Assembly: GCF_937999985.1 (NCBI RefSeq)
Contig: NZ_CALLDG010000052.1
Coordinates: 1 to 64,000, forward strand
Direction: 5' to 3'
DNA: 64,000 bases
Source of the DNA: an uncultured Corynebacterium sp.
Lineage (GTDB): Bacteria; Actinomycetota; Actinomycetes; Mycobacteriales; Mycobacteriaceae
The translations under genes and the position numbers were made by a program. This document shows, one piece after another, positions 16,995-26,363 of the stretch. Under the pieces are notes generated by a model. That model saw only the letters and a program-made list of their open reading frames with translations, was not told the DNA's origin and made no database searches. Every line of letters starts with the position of its first letter. The first letter of the stretch is position 1.

Positions 16995-18254
16995 ATGAGC
17001 ACGAAGATTCCCTCCGCCCGCCCCGCGCCCTTCCTACCTGCACTGGAAGGTCTCCGCGCGATTGCCTGCTCCGGCATCATCATCACGCACGTCGCGTTCC
17101 AAACCGGCGCGGATACGGGGAACCTGCTGAACCGCATGATGGCGCGCACGGATTTCTTTGTGCCCGTGTTCTTCGCCCTCTCCGGCTTTTTGCTGTGGCG
17201 CCGCCACCGGGCGGACTTTGCGGTATCTACCTCGCAGGACAATCTGCTGACCTTGGCGGGTTACTACGTGAAGCGCCTGGGGCGCATCTTCCCGGCCTAC
17301 CTGGTCACTGTCGCGATTGTGCTGCTGTTCTTCCCGGTTGCGGGCTCGCCGACGGTGTGGCAGATGATCTCGAACGTCATCATGGTGCAGATCTACGTCG
17401 ACGGTGGGCTGATCGGCGGGCTGACCCATCTGTGGAGCTTGTGCGTAGAGATGGCTTTCTACCTAGTGCTGCCTGTGATTGCGGTGGCGTGGGGGCGTCG
17501 AGAAAGAAAATGGCGCATCGTGTGGATCGTCGTGGTGGCCGCGGCGAGCTTCGGCTGGGCCTTCATCCCCGCGTTCGCCGAGCCCCCGGCGCCGGGTGGA
17601 TTGAACCCGCACATCATGCCACCTGCGTTTATCGCATGGTTCGGGGTGGGGCTGCTCGGCGCGGAGCTGGAGTCTATCGTGCAGGATCGTGCCTACGCGC
17701 GCACGGGTAAGGATGGAGCCGAGGGTATTGACGCCCGGTACCAGCTGCCGGAGGTGCGATTCGTAGCGAAGTTTCGCTGGGTGTTCTGGTTGCTGGCCAT
17801 CGGTGCGCTGGCGGTCGCGGCCTCGGACGGGCCGGAGGGTCTGACGCACGCGGCGCCGGCGGAGTTCGCCCGCCGGACGCTATATGGCCTGGTGTTCGCT
17901 GCCGCGCTGATCGTTCCTTATACGCTGGCGCCGCGGTCGAGGTTCTTTGAGTCGGCACTGATGCAGGCGCTGGGCCGCTGGTCGTACGCGATCTTCCTGT
18001 GGCACATGTCGCTGCTATCGCTGGTGTTTCCGCTGCTGGGCGTGCCACTGTTCAGCGGGCACACCGCCCTGGTGCTGGTGGCAACGTTCGTGCTGAGCGT
18101 GCCGGTGGCCGCGCTGAGCTACTCCTTTGTGGAGGAGCCCGCGCGCCGGTCCATTAATTCCTGGTGGCGCTCGGTTCGGGATGCCAAGACAGAGACCACC
18201 ACGGCCAGCAGCACGACGGCGAGCGCGCCGTTTACCACGAACCCGCCCGCGTAG
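16995..18254 (+). CDS. tmaT: Membrane acyltransferase, TmaT/Rv0228-like (acyltransferase-3 family)
   Basis: This 419-residue polytopic protein opens with the acyltransferase-3 signature: PALEGLRAIACSGIIITH contains the catalytic-type histidine at the end of helix 1, followed by FFVPVFFALSGFLLWRR. The corynebacterial Rv0228 homologue, TmaT, acetylates trehalose monomycolate before flipping across the membrane, and synteny supports that role. TAAGCT lies exactly 7 nt before the ATG, so the transcript is probably leaderless. The C-terminal 45 residues, ending in a Thr/Ser/Ala-rich tail, overlap the 3' end of the convergent aftD by 136 bp. Confidence 0.78.
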   Translation: MSTKIPSARPAPFLPALEGLRAIACSGIIITHVAFQTGADTGNLLNRMMARTDFFVPVFFALSGFLLWRRHRADFAVSTSQDNLLTLAGYYVKRLGRIFPAYLVTVAIVLLFFPVAGSPTVWQMISNVIMVQIYVDGGLIGGLTHLWSLCVEMAFYLVLPVIAVAWGRRERKWRIVWIVVVAAASFGWAFIPAFAEPPAPGGLNPHIMPPAFIAWFGVGLLGAELESIVQDRAYARTGKDGAEGIDARYQLPEVRFVAKFRWVFWLLAIGALAVAASDGPEGLTHAAPAEFARRTLYGLVFAAALIVPYTLAPRSRFFESALMQALGRWSYAIFLWHMSLLSLVFPLLGVPLFSGHTALVLVATFVLSVPVAALSYSFVEEPARRSINSWWRSVRDAKTETTTASSTTASAPFTTNPPA

Positions 18255-21200
18255 TAGTTTCCGCTGCCCCAGGCGCCGCGGATGCACAGCAATAGCGCCA
18301 GGAACGCGGCCGTTCCGGTGATGACCTTGCCCGCCAGGATGGCGCGACGGATGGCACGGCTCCGTGGGGTGTGCTCTGTAGCCTGGGCCTTGTCTGCTGC
18401 CACTGGCTCAGCTATCGCTGCCGCCGTACTATTCGGCAGCGCCGGCATCCGGCGGGTCCGCCGCACCACGAAGATGCACAGTCCTACCAGCACCAGCGCC
18501 GCCACCAGGCCGATGGCCAGCCACGCGCGGTAAAGTTTCGTGCCCTCGAAGTGGGTGGTGACCAGCCCGGACTTGCCCTCCGGGACGAGCCACCCCTGCT
18601 GCCAGCCATTCACCGTGATCGGCGTGAGCTGCGTGGTTTCGCCACCTTCTTCCAGCGTGGCGATGCGCCCAGGGTTCGCCTGCGAAGGGCTGAACAGCAC
18701 ACGCTTCTTATCCGAGGCCTCCAGGCGGGTGGATTGCTCCCCGGGTGCCAACTGCTCCAGCGGGCTGGCCTGTTCCACCGGCTGCGCCGCCGGGATTTCC
18801 CGCACCGCCGCGCCGAACAGCGGCTCGGCGACGGAGAGCGCCACCCAGCGCGCCGTGGTGGACAGCACGTGCTTGCCCGCGGGAAGGTTCAGGGTGTCGC
18901 CGCAGGTGTAGCCCTTGCCGTCGATGGTCACGGGCGCCTGGTTCTCGCGGGCGCATTCGGAGGTGTGCACCACAACCGGCAGCTCGCCCGCGCCGTTGCC
19001 AATTGCTTCCGGCGCCTCGAAGCCGCGCAGCATGACGGATTCGCTGATTTCCTGGCCGAATACCCACCGGTTCAGTGTTGCTCCTGTTGCCCCTGTTGCT
19101 CCCGCGTTGCCCTGTGAGTCGTCGCCGCCATCCACCGGGGGCACCGTCGGCACGCGCCGCGGCGTGACGTCCTTTTCTCCATCGGCCAGTACCTTCGCCT
19201 CGGCTACGCCGAAGTCGCCGAAGGCGCCCACGATCGTCACGCGGATCGCATCGGCCCGCCCGGCGGGAACCTTCACCTTGTTGGTCTCGCCGGTCTTAAG
19301 GGTTGCGGACGTTCCCGACACGATTCTCCCCTGCAGGTACGTCGTCACCTGCACACGCGCAGGCCGACCCTGAATGTCCAGGTGCAAGCCCAGCCTGTTG
19401 TATGCCTCGTCCATGCGGAACTCGATGTACTGCCCCGCCACGTTGCCGACCGTCGGCCGCCACGCGGTCCTGTGCGAACCATCCACCGCGGAGGTTGCGG
19501 AAGAATACGTCTCCGCCCCGCCAAAACTCGTCGGGTCCGCGGCGGTGGAGGAGACCCGCACCTCGCCGCGGCCTTCCACGCGCGTCATCTGCTCCGGCGC
19601 GACCTCCTGCCCGTCCGCATCGCGCACGGGGTAGTCGCGCACCGGGTTCAGCACCTGCACCGGGTCGTCTTCGCTGCGGATTTCGCTGTCCGCGCCCACC
19701 ACGTTGCCGTAGTTGTGGTCGCGCAGCGCGGGCGTGTCCGTCACCGTCTGTGCGGGTAGCTCTAGTTTTTTGCCTTGTGACGCCCCCACACGCGCCCGCG
19801 CCGCACCCTGCCTACCCAGGGCCGCGTCCGCCGCTGCCAGGCGGGGGAGGGATTCGGCGCTGGAATGGGTGACGTCGAGGCGTTCGGCGTCAATAATCCG
19901 CAGGTCACCCGCAGTGCCCACAGTGTTGGGAGTAACAGGATCCACCCGATAGATCCGCACCTCCTCGTCGTCGCCGAAGGCCGCGGTCTTGCTGAAGCCC
20001 CCGGAGCGCTCGAGGGTGCGCTCGATCCGCTTGGCGCCGGGGGTGTCGGCGGCGGTGGTCAGGTCGTAGCGCAGCACCAGGTAGCCCACGCCCTGCTGCC
20101 ACAGCGCGGCGGCGAGGGAGGGGATGGCGGTGCCGGCTTCCAGCTCCCGCTGCACGCCGTCGAGGCCGCGGATGGCCTCGGGCTGCACTAGCGGCACGGA
20201 GTCGCGCACGACCCACGGCACGTCCAACAGGGGCTGGACGGGTTCGTCGCGGGTGTTTCCCCAGGTCTGGCGTGCAAAGCGTGCCTTGGGGAGGATCATG
20301 GTGCGGGCGGGGGCGTGGGTTTCCCCTGCTTCCTTGGCGACTTCCGAGTTCAGCCAGTCCGCGGCCTCGGTCCAGTAGTCGGGCACGCTCCGGTAGGCGT
20401 CCGCGGCGGCGATGCGCCCCGACCAGCCCGTGGCGGTGACCACGACGACTAGCAGGCAGATGGCAATGGCGCGGGGGACCTCCGCGTGCTTCTCCGGGTG
20501 GAGCCACCGCGCCCAGCGTTCGCGGCTAAGCCCCGGCCAGGGCAGGCGCGCGAGGCCGTGGGCGATGCCCACCACCAGCGCCAATCGCACCAGGGGGTCG
20601 AACTTGTGCAGGTTGCGCAGCGGGGCGCCCGCGCCATCCAGGAAAATCCGGCCCCAGGAGGCCAGCGGGGAGATCGGGGCGGTGGCGAAGACCATCGCGG
20701 TCACGCCCAGCAGCAGGATCGCCAGCCAGCGGCGGGCGAAAGGTAGCTGCGGGCGGGTGAGCCCCCATAAGCCCAGGAACGCCACCAGCAGGGTGCCGGC
20801 GACGAAGACGGGTTCGCCGACCAGCTCGTAACCGCCCTGGCGTTCGGCGGAGAGGAAGGGGGTCCAGCTGGTGGTGCCGCGCAGGATCTCCGCGAGGTTC
20901 ATCCAGTTGGTGGTTAGGGATGCGGACTCGATGTAGTCCGTGAATGGCGGGGAATACTTGCCCAGCAGGAGCAGCGGGCCGATCCACCAGAACGTGGCCA
21001 GCAGGCCTGCGGGCACCCACCACAGCGCGAAGTACAGGCCCACGCGCGGACGGCGGATGCACATACCCAGCCAGAAGATCACGGCGGGCAGGATGGCCAC
21101 GGCGGTGGCCACGGCGTTCACCGCGCCCAGGCACAGCACGGCCAGGGCGCTGAGTAGCGCGTATTTAGCCAGGTGGGAGCGTGTGTGGCGGTCTAGCTGG

Positions 21201-21706
21201 GCATCCCGCCCCAGCATCGCCGCGCTCGCCACGGGCAGCAGCACCCACGGCACCAGCGCGCACACCCACGCCTCGGAGCTAATGGCCCCGAGCGTGGTGA
21301 GGATCCGCGGGGAGAGTGCAAAGAGAACGCCCGCGATCACGCGCGAGCCGCGGCTGCCGATCCTTAGCCGCTGCAGCAGAAGGACCGTCCCGGCGAACGC
21401 AAGCGCCAGCAGCAGCCCCCACCAGAGACGTTGCGTGACCCAGCCGGGCAGGAAGGAAAACACGGCGAAGAACAGGCCGTGCGGGAACAGGTACCCGTAC
21501 GCCTGGTTCTGCAGTTGCCCCAGCGGGAAGGTATCCGTCCAGGGGTATAGCGCTTGGCGGAGGAATCCCCAGGGGTTGGCCGTCAGGTCCAGCTTCGTGT
21601 CGGCCGAGGTCAGCCCGGGGGACTGTAGGAATGCGAAAAGAAACCACGCGAGGGTGCTATACACCCAAGCGCGGCGAGAAAGGGGGCGGTGCGCCGTGGT
21701 TGGCAC
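18119..21706 (-). CDS. aftD: Alpha-(1->3)-arabinofuranosyltransferase AftD
   Basis: This 1195-residue GT-C glycosyltransferase acts on arabinogalactan and lipoarabinomannan. The N-terminal third holds about ten membrane helices with loop acidic residues; FAFLQSPG followed by DTKLDL matches the usual start of this family. A large extracytoplasmic region follows, including a discoidin-like carbohydrate-binding part around residues 740-830 and a Gly/Ala/Thr linker near 865. The last two helices (about 1075-1180) are separated by a soluble loop. The start is GTG with AAAGG before it, 14 bp after the small gene at 21721, so the two are coupled. Size and position (Rv0236c) agree with AftD. Confidence 0.85.
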   Translation of the reverse strand: MPTTAHRPLSRRAWVYSTLAWFLFAFLQSPGLTSADTKLDLTANPWGFLRQALYPWTDTFPLGQLQNQAYGYLFPHGLFFAVFSFLPGWVTQRLWWGLLLALAFAGTVLLLQRLRIGSRGSRVIAGVLFALSPRILTTLGAISSEAWVCALVPWVLLPVASAAMLGRDAQLDRHTRSHLAKYALLSALAVLCLGAVNAVATAVAILPAVIFWLGMCIRRPRVGLYFALWWVPAGLLATFWWIGPLLLLGKYSPPFTDYIESASLTTNWMNLAEILRGTTSWTPFLSAERQGGYELVGEPVFVAGTLLVAFLGLWGLTRPQLPFARRWLAILLLGVTAMVFATAPISPLASWGRIFLDGAGAPLRNLHKFDPLVRLALVVGIAHGLARLPWPGLSRERWARWLHPEKHAEVPRAIAICLLVVVVTATGWSGRIAAADAYRSVPDYWTEAADWLNSEVAKEAGETHAPARTMILPKARFARQTWGNTRDEPVQPLLDVPWVVRDSVPLVQPEAIRGLDGVQRELEAGTAIPSLAAALWQQGVGYLVLRYDLTTAADTPGAKRIERTLERSGGFSKTAAFGDDEEVRIYRVDPVTPNTVGTAGDLRIIDAERLDVTHSSAESLPRLAAADAALGRQGAARARVGASQGKKLELPAQTVTDTPALRDHNYGNVVGADSEIRSEDDPVQVLNPVRDYPVRDADGQEVAPEQMTRVEGRGEVRVSSTAADPTSFGGAETYSSATSAVDGSHRTAWRPTVGNVAGQYIEFRMDEAYNRLGLHLDIQGRPARVQVTTYLQGRIVSGTSATLKTGETNKVKVPAGRADAIRVTIVGAFGDFGVAEAKVLADGEKDVTPRRVPTVPPVDGGDDSQGNAGATGATGATLNRWVFGQEISESVMLRGFEAPEAIGNGAGELPVVVHTSECARENQAPVTIDGKGYTCGDTLNLPAGKHVLSTTARWVALSVAEPLFGAAVREIPAAQPVEQASPLEQLAPGEQSTRLEASDKKRVLFSPSQANPGRIATLEEGGETTQLTPITVNGWQQGWLVPEGKSGLVTTHFEGTKLYRAWLAIGLVAALVLVGLCIFVVRRTRRMPALPNSTAAAIAEPVAADKAQATEHTPRSRAIRRAILAGKVITGTAAFLALLLCIRGAWGSGNYYAGGFVVNGALAVVLLAVVVSVLASRTERHQELMDRRAGSSTKE

Positions 21707-21720
21707 GTGATGGTGCGCCT

Positions 21721-21927
21721 TTATTCGGAAATGCGGCCGCCGTACTGGACGGCGCCCAGGAATGCGTTGTCCTGGTTCACGGCGATCTGTTCGTCGGTGG
21801 GCAGTTCAGTGGTATCGGCCATTGCGCCAGCGCCGAAAGTTGCGGCGCCGCCCAGGACCAGGCCTGCAACTGCGGAGGCGACCAGTGCGCCCAGGCCGCG
21901 ACGGTTAGAGGCGGTTTCGTTAGCCAT
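21721..21927 (-). CDS. Small membrane or secreted protein, Rv0236A/DUF2613-like
   Basis: This 68-residue protein has a basic N-terminus (SNRRG) and one hydrophobic helix (about 13-37) followed by an acidic, probably extracytoplasmic tail. In M. tuberculosis a small gene of this type (Rv0236A) sits immediately before aftD, as here. AGGAA precedes the ATG, and the 14-bp gap to aftD indicates a shared transcript. Function unknown; an accessory subunit of AftD is a reasonable inference from gene order only. Confidence 0.75.
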   Translation of the reverse strand: MANETASNRRGLGALVASAVAGLVLGGAATFGAGAMADTTELPTDEQIAVNQDNAFLGAVQYGGRISE

Positions 21928-22025
21928 GTTAATTCCTGTTCCTAGTGGGATTATTGTGGTTTTAGCGTACTAGCTTCTTGTAGATCGTACCTAATGAAAC
22001 GCCAACAGACCTTCGTTTGGGAAAA

Positions 22026-22565
22026 CTAGTCCTCATCTTCGATCGGCGGGACGATCAATACGGGGCGACCGGCGTTCTTGATGATGCTGTCCGACACGCT
22101 GGACTGCAGGAAAGACTTCCAGCCCGATAGTGCACGGGTGCCCGTGACAATCAGATCCACATCCAGCTCATCGGCAGCGTCAACAATGGCGCTCCAAATA
22201 GCTGTTCCGGACTCTACCAGAAAGGGTTCGGTAACAAAACCATGGGAGTTGGCCAGATCCACGCCCTCGTTGCAGATGTTCACGGCCTCTGCGTATGCCG
22301 GATCGTCGTCCTCCGGATGCTCGCCGGTTTCATTGGACCAGTCGTGCTGCATCATGCCGCTCATGCCTGCCGCGCGCGCAGCCTGGCGGTGGATCGGCTC
22401 CCACACGGTCAGGATGTAGGCGTTCTTGGCGGACAGGAAACGCCCGGCGTGCTCCACAGCGCCACGGGCTTCGGCGGAGCCGTCGTAGGCGATCAGGACG
22501 GTATCGCCGCTCGCGTCGAAAGCCGGCTGGTGTGCTTGCTGGGCTTGTTCTGCCTGCTCGGTCAT
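22026..22565 (-). CDS. Universal stress protein (UspA family)
   Basis: This 179-residue single Usp domain has VLIAYDGSAEARGAVEHA at the start and GTRALSGWKSFLQSSVS near residue 140. The latter corresponds to the ATP-binding G-2x-G-9x-G(S/T) loop but with two of the glycines replaced, so nucleotide binding may be weak. GAGGAG lies 9 nt before the ATG at 22565; an in-frame start at 22610 has no such site. It is divergent from the lpqI-like gene, across a 92-bp gap. Confidence 0.85.
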   Translation of the reverse strand: MTEQAEQAQQAHQPAFDASGDTVLIAYDGSAEARGAVEHAGRFLSAKNAYILTVWEPIHRQAARAAGMSGMMQHDWSNETGEHPEDDDPAYAEAVNICNEGVDLANSHGFVTEPFLVESGTAIWSAIVDAADELDVDLIVTGTRALSGWKSFLQSSVSDSIIKNAGRPVLIVPPIEDED

Positions 22566-22657
22566 GTTTATCGCTCCTCGGTGGGCACTTCGGTGCCGCT
22601 TCGGTGGCACTTCACGATTGGTGCACTGCTCGTTGCGTTTGTTACTACGTTAATACT

Positions 22658-23863
22658 ATGCCTCGTAGACACGTAGCCGCTGGCGCTTTAGGTTTCGCTC
22701 TTGTTGTTGCCTCTAGCGCTTGTTCCTTATCGACGCCCACTGACCAGCCAGCCGATACCTCCACCTCCGCTGCCACTTCCGCCGCACCCAGCTCCGAAAG
22801 CTCCGACGCCGCCGAATCTAGCGCGCCCCCAGCGGAGAACCAGCAGGCGTGTGCCCGGGTGGAGGGTAAGGCCCCGAGGGAGATGGCTGGCCGGATGCTT
22901 GCTGTGGGCGTCACCACCTACGAATCAGCAGAACAAGCCGTCGACGAAGGTGTGCGCCACCTTTTCATTGGCTCGCAGACCGATAAAACCATCCTGAATG
23001 GGCAGGGCGATCCCGCGCGTAGCCTGGCAGCGCTCGAGGAGCGCGCGGGCGAACCGCTGACCGTGAGCGTGGACGAGGAAGGCGGGCTGGTGCAGCGCCT
23101 ATCCGAGATCGTCGGTGAGCTGCCGAGTGCGCAGCAGATGGCGGAGACGATGAGCCCCGATCAGGTGCGCGACCTCATGGCCGAACACGGCAAGAAGGTC
23201 CGCGACTTGGGAATCACCGTGGACTTCGCGCCGGTGGTGGACCTGGCCGGCGGCCAGGAGATTTCCGATAACGCGATCGGCTCGCGGTCCTTCAGCGCCG
23301 ACCCGAAGGTGGCGGCGGATTACGCGCGGGCCTACTCGGAGGGCCTGCAGCAGGCGGGTGTGACCCCGGTGTTGAAGCACTTCCCGGGCCACGGCCACGC
23401 CACGGGGGATTCTCACATGGGTGCCGTGACCACCCCGCCGCTGGAGCAGATGCAGGGCAACGACCTGCTGCCTTTCCGCGAACTGGTGGATGTTGAGGGC
23501 ATGGCCGTGATGGTCGGCCACGTGGAGGTGCCGGGGCTGGGCGAGCCTTTGCCGTCCTCGGTGAATCCTGCGGCCTACAAGCTGCTGCGGGAGGGCGGTT
23601 ATGGGCCGAAGCATGACGCCCCAGGTTTCGACGGCGTGATCTACACCGACGACCTAACGGGCATGAAGGCCGTGACGGATCGCTACCCCGGCCCGGAGGC
23701 GGCCGTGGCGGCACTGGCGGCGGGAGCGGACGTGGCGCTTGCCGCAGCGGGGGCCGTGGAGATCCCCGATGTGGTGGAGGCCATCCGCGTGGCGATCGAT
23801 GACGGGCGGATTCCTGAGGATCGCGTGCGCGATTCTCTGAATCGCACCTGTGTAACGGAGTAA
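22658..23863 (+). CDS. lpqI: Glycoside hydrolase family 3 lipoprotein, LpqI/NagZ-like beta-N-acetylglucosaminidase
   Basis: This protein of about 401 residues is predicted to release N-acetylglucosamine from muropeptides in the envelope. A signal peptide ends in ASSAC, consistent with a lipobox, and a Ser/Thr/Ala/Pro linker (about 26-65) leads to the GH3 N-domain. The NagZ signature KHFPGHGHATGDSHMG supplies the catalytic Asp-His pair, and the nucleophile aspartate lies in YTDDLTGMKA near residue 335. Only the single GH3 domain is present, as in LpqI. M. tuberculosis also has lpqI next to aftD. The ATG at 22658 is chosen because the signal peptide starts there; an open frame runs much further upstream without signals. 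Confidence 0.85.
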   Translation: MPRRHVAAGALGFALVVASSACSLSTPTDQPADTSTSAATSAAPSSESSDAAESSAPPAENQQACARVEGKAPREMAGRMLAVGVTTYESAEQAVDEGVRHLFIGSQTDKTILNGQGDPARSLAALEERAGEPLTVSVDEEGGLVQRLSEIVGELPSAQQMAETMSPDQVRDLMAEHGKKVRDLGITVDFAPVVDLAGGQEISDNAIGSRSFSADPKVAADYARAYSEGLQQAGVTPVLKHFPGHGHATGDSHMGAVTTPPLEQMQGNDLLPFRELVDVEGMAVMVGHVEVPGLGEPLPSSVNPAAYKLLREGGYGPKHDAPGFDGVIYTDDLTGMKAVTDRYPGPEAAVAALAAGADVALAAAGAVEIPDVVEAIRVAIDDGRIPEDRVRDSLNRTCVTE

Positions 23864-23904
23864 AAGAATTCCCTGTTCGGGGGATTCGCGATACACTAAC
23901 CTGC

Positions 23905-25626
23905 GTGAATTCTCAGGATCAGACTAACCGGAACCGGCGGCCCGTCAAGCCACGCAAGCGCCGCGGCATTCCGTGGTGGGCGTGGTTCTTCGTCGGCTTG
24001 ATCGGCCTGGGGGGCCTCCTCTACGGAGTGGACTTGGCCATGAGTGAGGGCAAGGTGCCGCGCGGTGTGACCGTCGGTGGCGTGGACATTAGTGGTGTGG
24101 ATAAGGGCCAGGCGGAGCAGCGCTTGCGCAATGACCTGGGCGAACGCACCCGCCAGCCGGTGACGGTTTTGGCAGGCAACATGAGCTCCACCATCGAGCC
24201 CGCCAAGTCCGGCATGCAGGTGGACTGGGGCGCCACGGTGGACCAGGCGGGCCAGCAACCACTGAACCCGATCACTCGCATCCGTTCCTTCTTTGAGACC
24301 CGCGAGGTGGGCATTATCTCGAAGATTACGGACGAGGGTCTGAACCGGTCCCTGAACCGCGTGGAGCGGGAGCTTACCCGCGACGCGGAAAACGCCAAGT
24401 TGTCCGTCGGTGCTGATGGCAAGGCGGATATTAAGGAGGACAAGCCGGGGCAGACCGTGGACCGCGAGCTGCTGGATACCGAGGTGAGGGAAAATTGGCT
24501 GAACACCGACGGGCGCGTGAACGTGGAGGCCATGATTACCCCGGCGGATGCGGATAAGGACGCCGCCGAGCGGGCCGCTAAGCAGTACGTAAAGCCGGCG
24601 ACGGCGAAGAACCTGGTGTTCCATGGCCGTGACAAGGTCGATGGTGTGATCACCCCACAGAACTGGCACGAGATCCTGACCTTCAAGGTGGACGGCGGCG
24701 AGTTCATGCCGGAGTGGAACACGGAGAAGGCACAGGAGATCCTGAGCGAGCAGCTTTCCAGCACTGAGGTGGAGTACCGCGACGCCAGCTTCGAGTTCCA
24801 CGGCGATGACATCACGGTGGTGCCTTCCAAGGACGGTGTGGAGATCAAGTGGAAGGAAACGCTGGGCGACCTGCAAGCCAAGGCGTTGGATAAGAAGAAG
24901 CGCGACCACGAGGTTGTGTACGAGGATAAGAAGGCCGAGTACACCACCGAGCAGGCGAAGAAGGCTCACTTTGACGATGTGGTGGGCACCTTCACCACCG
25001 GTGGTTTCAGCGGCCCTTCGGGTACCAACATTCGCCGCGTGGCGGAGATGGTGAATGGTGCGATTGTGCTGCCGGGGGAGACGTTCTCTCTGAACGGCCA
25101 CACCGGGCCGCGCGGTACTGCGCAGGGCTTTGTGGAGTCCGGCATTATCATCGACGGCCACGCCGGTAAGGCGGTCGGCGGCGGTATTTCGCAGTTCGCA
25201 ACCACGCTGTACAACGCCTCGTACTTCGCGGGCATGGAGGACGTGGAGCACACCCCGCACTCCTATTACATCTCCCGCTACCCGGCCGGTCGAGAGGCGA
25301 CCGTGTACGAGGGCGCGATCGACCTGAAGTTCAAGAACCCCTTCGATACGCCCGTGCGCATCACCACGGACGTGAGTGGGGATTCCGTCACTGTACGTCT
25401 GCACGGTGTGAAGCAGGTGGATGTGGAATCCATCCCGGGTGAGCGTACGAACCCGACGTCTCCGAAGAAGATGGAATTGGACGGTGACGACTGCTCGCCG
25501 TCTTCCGGCGCGCCGGGCTTCACCATCACCGACACTCGCGTTGTGAAGGACCTGAAGGGCAAGGAGCTTTCCCGCGAGACCCAGCGCACGGTCTACGACC
25601 CGCAGCCGATTGTGAGCTGCAAGTAA
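23905..25626 (+). CDS. VanW-family membrane protein with a peptidoglycan-binding-like domain
   Basis: This 573-residue protein has a basic N-terminus, one transmembrane helix (about 26-45) and a long extracytoplasmic part. The middle resembles the PG_binding_4/YoaR repeats that precede VanW domains. The VanW domain at about 350-500 shows FSGPSGTNIRRVAEMVNG, LPGETFSLN and AVGGGISQFATTLYNA. VanW function is unknown but linked to the cell wall. The start is GTG with TACACT exactly 7 nt upstream, so the mRNA is probably leaderless. An intrinsic terminator follows at 25664-25700. Confidence 0.85.
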   Translation: MNSQDQTNRNRRPVKPRKRRGIPWWAWFFVGLIGLGGLLYGVDLAMSEGKVPRGVTVGGVDISGVDKGQAEQRLRNDLGERTRQPVTVLAGNMSSTIEPAKSGMQVDWGATVDQAGQQPLNPITRIRSFFETREVGIISKITDEGLNRSLNRVERELTRDAENAKLSVGADGKADIKEDKPGQTVDRELLDTEVRENWLNTDGRVNVEAMITPADADKDAAERAAKQYVKPATAKNLVFHGRDKVDGVITPQNWHEILTFKVDGGEFMPEWNTEKAQEILSEQLSSTEVEYRDASFEFHGDDITVVPSKDGVEIKWKETLGDLQAKALDKKKRDHEVVYEDKKAEYTTEQAKKAHFDDVVGTFTTGGFSGPSGTNIRRVAEMVNGAIVLPGETFSLNGHTGPRGTAQGFVESGIIIDGHAGKAVGGGISQFATTLYNASYFAGMEDVEHTPHSYYISRYPAGREATVYEGAIDLKFKNPFDTPVRITTDVSGDSVTVRLHGVKQVDVESIPGERTNPTSPKKMELDGDDCSPSSGAPGFTITDTRVVKDLKGKELSRETQRTVYDPQPIVSCK

Positions 25627-25663
25627 GGAATAAGCTGACTGCCTCTAGCTCTGAGGTTGTGGG

Positions 25664-25703
25664 GCGGGGAAGTGTGCTTGATGGCATGCTCCCCGCTTTT
25701 GTT
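25664..25703 (+). terminator. Intrinsic terminator of the VanW gene
   Basis: GCGGGG (25664-25669) plus AGTGTGC pair with GCATGCT plus CCCCGC (25684-25696), with one bulged A and a G-T pair, then TTTTGTTTG. From here to 25880 I see no gene or further structure. Confidence 0.8.
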
Positions 25704-25880
25704 TGAGCCTTAGGGGTGTAGGGACGAGATGTGCTACCCATATAGACCTAGTGCCGGGCTACAAGCTTCAGTTCGGAGCGCCTAAAGCTGACCTTGGAGG
25801 TGGGGGTGTTAAGGCTCTATTGCCTCTCCCCTCAATTCAGCGTAGGAAGCACGTGAAAACCAAGCATCGTTTGCGCATGC

Positions 25881-25917
25881 AAAAAGGGGCGGGAACGAAC
25901 CTTCGTTCCCGCCCCTT
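25881..25917 (-). terminator. Intrinsic terminator of the two small secreted-protein genes
   Basis: A perfect 16-bp stem pairs 25884-25899 with 25902-25917 around two bases (effective loop 4 nt or more). On the minus strand it is followed by TTTTT. It lies 41 bp after the stop of the 116-residue gene. Confidence 0.88.
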
Positions 25918-25958
25918 GATCGGCTATCAAAGCCTGGAGCTTAAAGCTCTAACAGGTC

Positions 25959-26309
25959 TTAGATGATGATGCCCTGGTTCTTCAGGTAGTTGCCGATAGC
26001 GATGCCCAGGCCAGCGATAGCGCCAGCAATAGCGCCGTAAGACAGAACCTTGGTCAGCACGAGCCAGCCAGGCTGCTCGGTACCCTGGGTGCTGCCCAGA
26101 GCGTCCTTACCAGTGATCTCCTGGTCGCTGTCCAGGATCTTCGGGATGGCGTTCTTATCCTTGCACGGGCCGGACAGGTTGACCTGGGTGTCGCTGTTAG
26201 CATTCTCGCAGTTGATCTCTGCATCCTGAGCGGAAGCAACAGCGGTGCCGCCCAGAGCAACGGTGGAAGCGGTGGCGATGGCCAGAGCGGCCTTGCGGAA
26301 GTTCTTCAT
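25959..26309 (-). CDS. Small secreted protein with a C-terminal hydrophobic helix (paralogue 1)
   Basis: This 116-residue protein has a clear Sec signal peptide (cleavage likely after ASAQ near 28), an acidic middle with two cysteines about 19 residues apart (a possible disulfide), and a C-terminal Gly/Ala/Ile-rich helix (about 85-110) ending in YLKNQG. Signal peptide and C-terminal design match the neighbour at 26364, so the two arose by duplication although their middles differ. Codon choice is strongly biased to preferred codons and the terminator is strong, both suggesting high expression. Function not recognised; corynebacterial PorB/PorC-type small channel proteins are a comparison to test. 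Confidence 0.8.
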   Translation of the reverse strand: MKNFRKAALAIATASTVALGGTAVASAQDAEINCENANSDTQVNLSGPCKDKNAIPKILDSDQEITGKDALGSTQGTEQPGWLVLTKVLSYGAIAGAIAGLGIAIGNYLKNQGIII

Positions 26310-26363
26310 GTTAGAAATCCTTTTCCTTGAAATCGTGTGATGAAAGAGAATTGCAGCTCTGGA

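Noticed and set aside
22295..22657. N-terminal extension of the LpqI-like gene
   Set aside because: It overlaps the universal stress protein gene and would bury the signal peptide; the ATG at 22658 starts a proper lipoprotein signal.
23896..25404. 502-codon open frame opposite the VanW gene
   Set aside because: Antisense shadow without start signals; the VanW gene shows clear domains.
25703..25966. Possible 87-residue gene between two terminators
   Set aside because: No ribosome-binding site or leaderless -10, and the frame runs through the terminator stem of the minus-strand genes.
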